Shown here piece by piece: positions 60,127 through 64,000 of a DNA stretch of 64,000 nucleotides. Position numbers and translations under genes: made by a program. Source of the stretch: Streptomyces violaceusniger Tu 4113 (GTDB lineage Bacteria; Actinomycetota; Actinomycetes; Streptomycetales; Streptomycetaceae); NCBI RefSeq assembly GCF_000147815.2, contig NC_015957.1, positions 3,782,001-3,846,000 on the forward strand, read 5' to 3'. The notes under the pieces are model-generated. The model was given only the letters and a program-made list of their open reading frames with translations. It had not been told where the DNA came from and searched no databases. Position 1 is the stretch's first letter. The number at the start of each line of letters is the position of its first letter.

Positions 60127-60504
60127 GGTGGTCCTTCGTCGGGGCGCGGACGATCCACGTCAGGTGCGGCAGCAGTGTCGCATAAATTTGTGTAACTGGT
60201 ACGTCAAATATAGCCGTCCGGGGCGCCTCCGCCGTCTCCGACAGGTCCTCTCGCAGTTCACTTGCGGCTGGCGAGGATGCCCCGACGTTGACGCCCGGGA
60301 GGAGCCGTCTCCCCGGCCTGCGGCGCGGAGGGTCTGTACATCGGGATCGGGCGTCGTCCCAGGAGGGGGAGCATTCAAGCCGGCACGGCGCGAGGCGGCG
60401 TTCAAGAGACCGCGTTCAAGGCGGCGGACGGCCACGAGCGGCACCCGAGCCGACTTGCGTAGCCTTGGGGCCTGGTACGACGGGGGCGAGCGAAAGGACA
60501 CCGG
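60127..60504. other. Divergent promoter region, MFS exporter and TetR
   Basis: This 378-bp gap has an AT-rich stretch at 60180-60215 beside the MFS gene, with a promoter for it. The middle is GC-rich. Near the TetR side GC(A/G)TTCAAG occurs at 60371, 60398 and 60412, spaced 27 and 14 bp; the role is unknown. No gene is visible. Confidence 0.55.
60179..60207 (-). promoter_or_regulatory. Promoter and possible TetR operator of the MFS gene
   Basis: On the minus strand TTGACG (60202-60207) and TATGCG (60179-60184) are 17 bases apart. The interval reads TTGACGTaccagttACACAA, which has partial dyad symmetry, so a TetR dimer could bind between the two boxes. The MFS start is 53 bp away. Confidence 0.5.
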
Positions 60505-61170
60505 ATGGCCGGGACCGCGGAGGGGACCGTCCGCAGGGGACGTGGGCGCCCGCCCCGCCTGTCGCGCGAGCAGATCGTCCGCAGCGCCGCGGAGCTGGCG
60601 CTCCGCGAGCCGGAGGTCGCGCTGACCGTCAAGAAGGTGGCCGAGGCGGTCGGTTCCGCCCCCATGGCGCTCTACCGCTACTTCCCCGATCGCGACGATC
60701 TCCTCCAGGCCGTGGCCGACCGGGTCCTGGCCGAGACCCAGCACAAGGACCCGCCGGGGGAGACCTGGCAGGAGCGGCTGCGCGCCTGGATGCACAGCAG
60801 CCGCGACTATCTGCTGCCCCACCGCCAGTTGCTCCCCTATATGGCCGCCACTCAGCAGCCCGCCCGGATCTCCTCCCTGGTGACCCTGACCCGGATGCTG
60901 CGCCCCCTGCGGCTGACCGAGGACGATCTCGCGCTGGCGGTGACCCTCATCGGCTCCACCGTCATCGGCCACGCGGTCTACGAGACCCACCGCGGCCCCG
61001 TCTCCGCCCGCAAGCTGGACGCCCTGAGCGAGGCGCTGGCCCTCTACCCCCAGGAGGAGCGGGAAGCGGTCGCCCCGCTGCTGTCGAGGCTGCCGCGAGC
61101 CCAGAGCAGGCTGTACGACGTGGTGGTGGACCGTACGGTCGCCGTCATCGAGGCGCTGGCGACGGAATGA
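60505..61170 (+). CDS. TetR-family regulator
   Basis: The 221-residue protein has a TetR helix-turn-helix (residues 15-65: RGRGRPPRLSREQIVRSAAE, VKKVAEAVGSAPMALYRYFP) and a C-terminal ligand domain of the TetR_C type (85-215, WQERLRAWMHSSRDYLLPH). It would bind near its own promoter and that of the divergent MFS exporter and release DNA when a drug-like ligand binds. The ATG reading MAGTAEG is preceded by GAAAGGACACCGG. Confidence 0.92.
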   Translation: MAGTAEGTVRRGRGRPPRLSREQIVRSAAELALREPEVALTVKKVAEAVGSAPMALYRYFPDRDDLLQAVADRVLAETQHKDPPGETWQERLRAWMHSSRDYLLPHRQLLPYMAATQQPARISSLVTLTRMLRPLRLTEDDLALAVTLIGSTVIGHAVYETHRGPVSARKLDALSEALALYPQEEREAVAPLLSRLPRAQSRLYDVVVDRTVAVIEALATE

Positions 61171-61227
61171 CCCGCCCCGGGGCTGCCGCGCCCCGGAACG
61201 GGTCATCACCATGGCCGAGCCGTGTGC

Positions 61228-63831
61228 TTACGTGGTGCACTCCATGGACGCCGGGTCCGCCGCGTCGCGGATCAGCGCCTGATGGGCCCGGCGCAGCCGC
61301 TCCACATCGGGCTTGATCTCCTTGCGGTCATAGGTGAGCAGCCCGTTGAGCTCGCCCTCCACATCCGTGATCTGGGTGTAGACGGCTCCGCTGCTGCCGT
61401 TGCACGCGACCAGCTCGCGCACCTTGTCCAGCAGCTTCAGATACTCCTCGGTGTACTGGTCCTTGTCCACGCCGACATAGGTGTGCTGCACGGGCCAGGC
61501 ATGTCCCGGTATGGCCAGGCCCAGGCCGCCGTACTCGCCGGTGACGCCCGCCCGTGAGGCGTCGGGGCGCGGATCGCCCGGCCCTGGATAGGCGTGAATA
61601 TCGGCGAGGTCGCCGTTGCCGGTGTCGTTCCAGCCGCTGGCGCCGTCGATGAGCCGAGTGGGGTCCCAGCCCTTGGCGAGCTCGGGCACCTTCGGGCCGC
61701 CGTACTGGCCCCAGCTCTCGTTGAAGGTGACCCAGATGGCGATCGACGGACTGCTGACGTGCTGGTCGATCATCCGCTTCATCTCGTGCTCGTACTGCGC
61801 CTGCGCCTTCTCGGACGGGGTGACCGTATTCATGGCGGGCATGTCCTGCCACACCATCAGGCCCAGCCGGTCGGCCCAGTAGTACCAGCGGTCGGGCTCG
61901 ACCTTGATGTGCTTGCGCACCGAGTTGAAGCCCATGCGCTTGTGCATCTTCAGGTCGTACGCGAGGGCCTCGTCGGTCGGCGCGGTGTGCAGCCCGTCGG
62001 GCCAGAACCCCTGGTCGAGGGTGGCCATGGAGAAGATCGGCTTCCCGTTGAGCACCGTACGCTTCTTGCCGTCCACCTCCTTGACGGCGATGCTCCGCAT
62101 GCCGAAGTAGCTCTCCACCCGGTCCGCCGAGGCGCCCCGGCCGACCGTGACCTTGAGCTGGTACAGATGCGGATCGTCGGGGGACCACAGATGCGGCGAG
62201 GGCACGGGGACGGTCAGCGGCTTCCCGGTGCGCCCGGTGGCGGTGCCGATCACGCGCCGTCCGTCGTAGGCGGTGGCGGTGACCGGGACGCCGTCCCGCA
62301 CCCCGCGGACCTCGGTGGTGAGGGTCTCGCCGGGGACGTCCGGGGTCAGCTTGAGCGTGTCCACGTGGTCGGTGGCGACCGGCTCCATCCAGACGGTCTG
62401 CCAGATGCCGGAGGAGGGGGTGTAGAAGATGCCGCTGGGGTCGAGGCGCTGCTTGCCCATCGGCGGGTTCTCGCCGTCGGCCGCGTCCGTCGGGTCGTAG
62501 ACGCCGACGATCAGCTCCTGGGTGCGGCCCGGCCGCAGGGCGTCGGTGACATCGGCGCTGAACCGGTCGTAGCCGCCGCGGTGGTCGGCCACCCGGGTGC
62601 CGTTGACATACACCTCGGCCTGCCAGTCGACGGCGTCGAAGTTCAGCCGCAACCGCTTTCCGTCGCCGACCTTCCAGTCGTCCGGCACGGTGAACGTCCG
62701 CCGGTACCACATGCGGTCCTCATGGCGCTCCACGCCGGAGAGCTTGGACTCCACCGGGTACGGCACCAGGATCCGCTCCTTGAGCCGCTGCCCGACGGGG
62801 GGCTTCTCCCCCTCCTTCGCGGCGGCGAACTGCCAGTCGCCGTTGAGGTTGCGCCACTGATCGCGGGTGAGCTGGGGGCGCGGGTACTCGGGGTGGGCGT
62901 TGTCCGGGCCGACGTCCTTGGCCCAGGGAGTGCTGAGCTGATACGTCGACGTGTTGCCGCCGAAGGACACATACGGCTCGATGGCGCCGTCACCGTCCTC
63001 CAGGCCGCCCTCGCCGTCGTAGCGCACGACCGCCTCGCCACCGCGGCCGACCACCGGCTCCTTCAGGGCGAGCAGCAGCCGGGACGGGTCGGAAGCGTCC
63101 AGCCGGGCGCGCCCGAGCGGCCAGGCCGCGCCGCCGATGACCGCGGTCAGATGTGACGTCAGATCGGCCGGGGGAGCGGTCAGGGGCTGGGCGAAGTCCA
63201 GCAGCAGGGTGCGGCCGTCGGGCTGGACGGCGCTGGCCAGGGGGCCGTCGTAGTCGAAGTCGGCGGGCAGCCGGAAGGCGGACGCGGGTACGGGCGCCTT
63301 GGCCGCTCCCGGCGGGGTCCAGGACAGATGGAGGTTGGAGCCGCCGTAGTGCTCGAAGTACTCGACCTTGATGTCGTACGCCTTGCCCGCGGTGAGCTCG
63401 ACGGGCTGGGAGGTCTGCTCCTTGTCCCAGTCGTCCACCCAGTGGTCGATGACCGGTTTGCCGTCGATCCACAGCCGGAAGCCGTTGTCGCCGGTGATCG
63501 AGAAGGTGTGCGCACCGGAGCGCTCCGGTGTGATCTGGCCGGTCCAGCGGACGCTGACGTCGTCGGACCGTCCGGTGGTCGCCTGCAGCCGCGGATCCAG
63601 ATTGTCGAAGTCCAGGGCGGTGTCGAGGCTGGTGGCCTTCAGCTCATGGAAGTCGAAGGCCCCCGGGGCGGACTGGAGGTAGTAGTCGCCGCGGAGGCCC
63701 TGGACGACCGGGGAGTCGTCGGAGGGGGTGTCGGCCGCGGCCGGACCTGGACCGGTCAGCAGACCGAGCGCGCCAAGCGCCAAGGCCACGGTCGCGACCA
63801 CGGATCTGGCGAAAGATGAACGAAAACGCAC
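61228..63831 (-). CDS. Secreted PA14-GH2 glycoside hydrolase
   Basis: The 867-residue protein has a signal peptide (1-33, ALGALGLLTGPGPAAADT), a PA14 carbohydrate-binding domain (40-180: GLRGDYYLQSAPGAFDFHEL, GAHTFSITGDNGFRLWIDG), then a GH2 core: sugar-binding domain (about 300-480, WRNLNGDWQFAAAKEGEKPP, MWYRRTFTVPDDW), immunoglobulin-like domain and barrel with acid/base Glu in WVTFNESWGQYGG and the nucleophile in GVTGEYGGLGL. It could be a beta-galactosidase, beta-glucuronidase or beta-mannosidase; the exact sugar is not clear. The GTG start has AAGGAGG close by. Inverted repeats and a TTGACA lie upstream. Confidence 0.9.
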   Translation of the reverse strand: MRFRSSFARSVVATVALALGALGLLTGPGPAAADTPSDDSPVVQGLRGDYYLQSAPGAFDFHELKATSLDTALDFDNLDPRLQATTGRSDDVSVRWTGQITPERSGAHTFSITGDNGFRLWIDGKPVIDHWVDDWDKEQTSQPVELTAGKAYDIKVEYFEHYGGSNLHLSWTPPGAAKAPVPASAFRLPADFDYDGPLASAVQPDGRTLLLDFAQPLTAPPADLTSHLTAVIGGAAWPLGRARLDASDPSRLLLALKEPVVGRGGEAVVRYDGEGGLEDGDGAIEPYVSFGGNTSTYQLSTPWAKDVGPDNAHPEYPRPQLTRDQWRNLNGDWQFAAAKEGEKPPVGQRLKERILVPYPVESKLSGVERHEDRMWYRRTFTVPDDWKVGDGKRLRLNFDAVDWQAEVYVNGTRVADHRGGYDRFSADVTDALRPGRTQELIVGVYDPTDAADGENPPMGKQRLDPSGIFYTPSSGIWQTVWMEPVATDHVDTLKLTPDVPGETLTTEVRGVRDGVPVTATAYDGRRVIGTATGRTGKPLTVPVPSPHLWSPDDPHLYQLKVTVGRGASADRVESYFGMRSIAVKEVDGKKRTVLNGKPIFSMATLDQGFWPDGLHTAPTDEALAYDLKMHKRMGFNSVRKHIKVEPDRWYYWADRLGLMVWQDMPAMNTVTPSEKAQAQYEHEMKRMIDQHVSSPSIAIWVTFNESWGQYGGPKVPELAKGWDPTRLIDGASGWNDTGNGDLADIHAYPGPGDPRPDASRAGVTGEYGGLGLAIPGHAWPVQHTYVGVDKDQYTEEYLKLLDKVRELVACNGSSGAVYTQITDVEGELNGLLTYDRKEIKPDVERLRRAHQALIRDAADPASMECTT

Positions 63832-64000
63832 ATGTCCTCCTTGCTGGAACAGCTACTGAGGCTGTTGCTGGGACAAGTGGGGCGCCGCCATTGCGCCATC
63901 CCCAACAGAACCTGTCAATAGTGAACGCAAGGCAACAGCCTGCCTGTTGGGTCCTGAGCCTTGACGGGAATGCGCTTTCTCCCTAGCGTGCGGTTCATAG
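63832..64000. promoter_or_regulatory. Palindrome-rich promoter region of the GH2 gene
   Basis: Reading the minus strand, a perfect TTGACA (63913-63918) is followed after 17 bases by CGCAAT. Around it are inverted repeats built on AACAG/CTGTT: AACAGCtactgagGCTGTT (63848-63866), ACAGaacCTGT (63905-63915, overlapping the -35) and CAACAGcctgcCTGTTG (63933-63949). These look like operators of a single sugar-responsive repressor. The window ends at 64000 without a further gene start. Confidence 0.55.

Overview
This window is high-GC DNA with the gene style of a Streptomyces chromosome: GTG starts, ATGA and GTGA stop/start overlaps, SARP and ECF-sigma regulators, an ornithine-lipid gene pair, a gas vesicle cluster and a DevRS/OsdKR-type hypoxia region. 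Genus-level placement is an inference from gene content. No rRNA, tRNA, CRISPR array, prophage or complete insertion sequence was recognised.

Layout. 1-8 kb is regulatory: the end of a PucR-type regulator; a minus-strand operon of DUF4142, DUF1996 and an ECF sigma factor with a fused zinc motif; then an AfsR/SARP regulator divergent from a second ECF sigma factor. 7.9-16.2 kb is a compact catabolic locus: a DeoR/LacI hybrid regulator, an ABC sugar importer without its own ATPase, a 2-hydroxyacid dehydrogenase, a DUF2264 protein and a TIM-barrel isomerase. Its substrate is unknown. 16.2-26.6 kb is mixed housekeeping and accessory: an intergenic element with an MreB-like peptide relic, a lipoprotein, paaK, olsA/olsB, peptide deformylase, a ChaB pair behind a sigma-B-type promoter, DUF2267, HxlR, a methyltransferase, NUDIX, and a TnpB remnant lying against a truncated GH2 gene.

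26.7-39.8 kb resembles the osdKR/devRS dormancy region: GAF histidine kinase, LuxR-type response regulator, Acg-like nitroreductase, Rv1733c-like membrane protein, CBS/BON proteins, universal stress proteins, nicotinate phosphoribosyltransferase and a zinc alcohol dehydrogenase. Several intergenic palindromes of the form GGNCCGNNCGGNCC may be the response-regulator boxes. The region is also decaying: it holds a mini universal stress protein, a universal stress protein fragment and a phosphoketolase gene with most of its middle deleted. 39.8-45 kb carries polyol metabolism (alditol oxidase, glycerol facilitator, glycerol kinase) and a formaldehyde-type dehydrogenase; an array of 11-bp direct repeats precedes the glycerol genes. 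45-50.4 kb is a ten-gene gas vesicle operon led by a membrane-type protein and an SRPBCC protein.

50.4-64 kb holds an ArsR regulator; a five-gene minus-strand operon that imports a small amino compound and hydrolyses it (permease, ATPase, M19 dipeptidase, solute-binding lipoprotein, CocE hydrolase); a GNAT enzyme; an MFS exporter divergent from a TetR regulator; and a secreted PA14-GH2 glycosidase with a palindrome-rich promoter. Starts were chosen from ribosome-binding sites and overlaps by eye. Protein families were assigned by recognition, without database searches.
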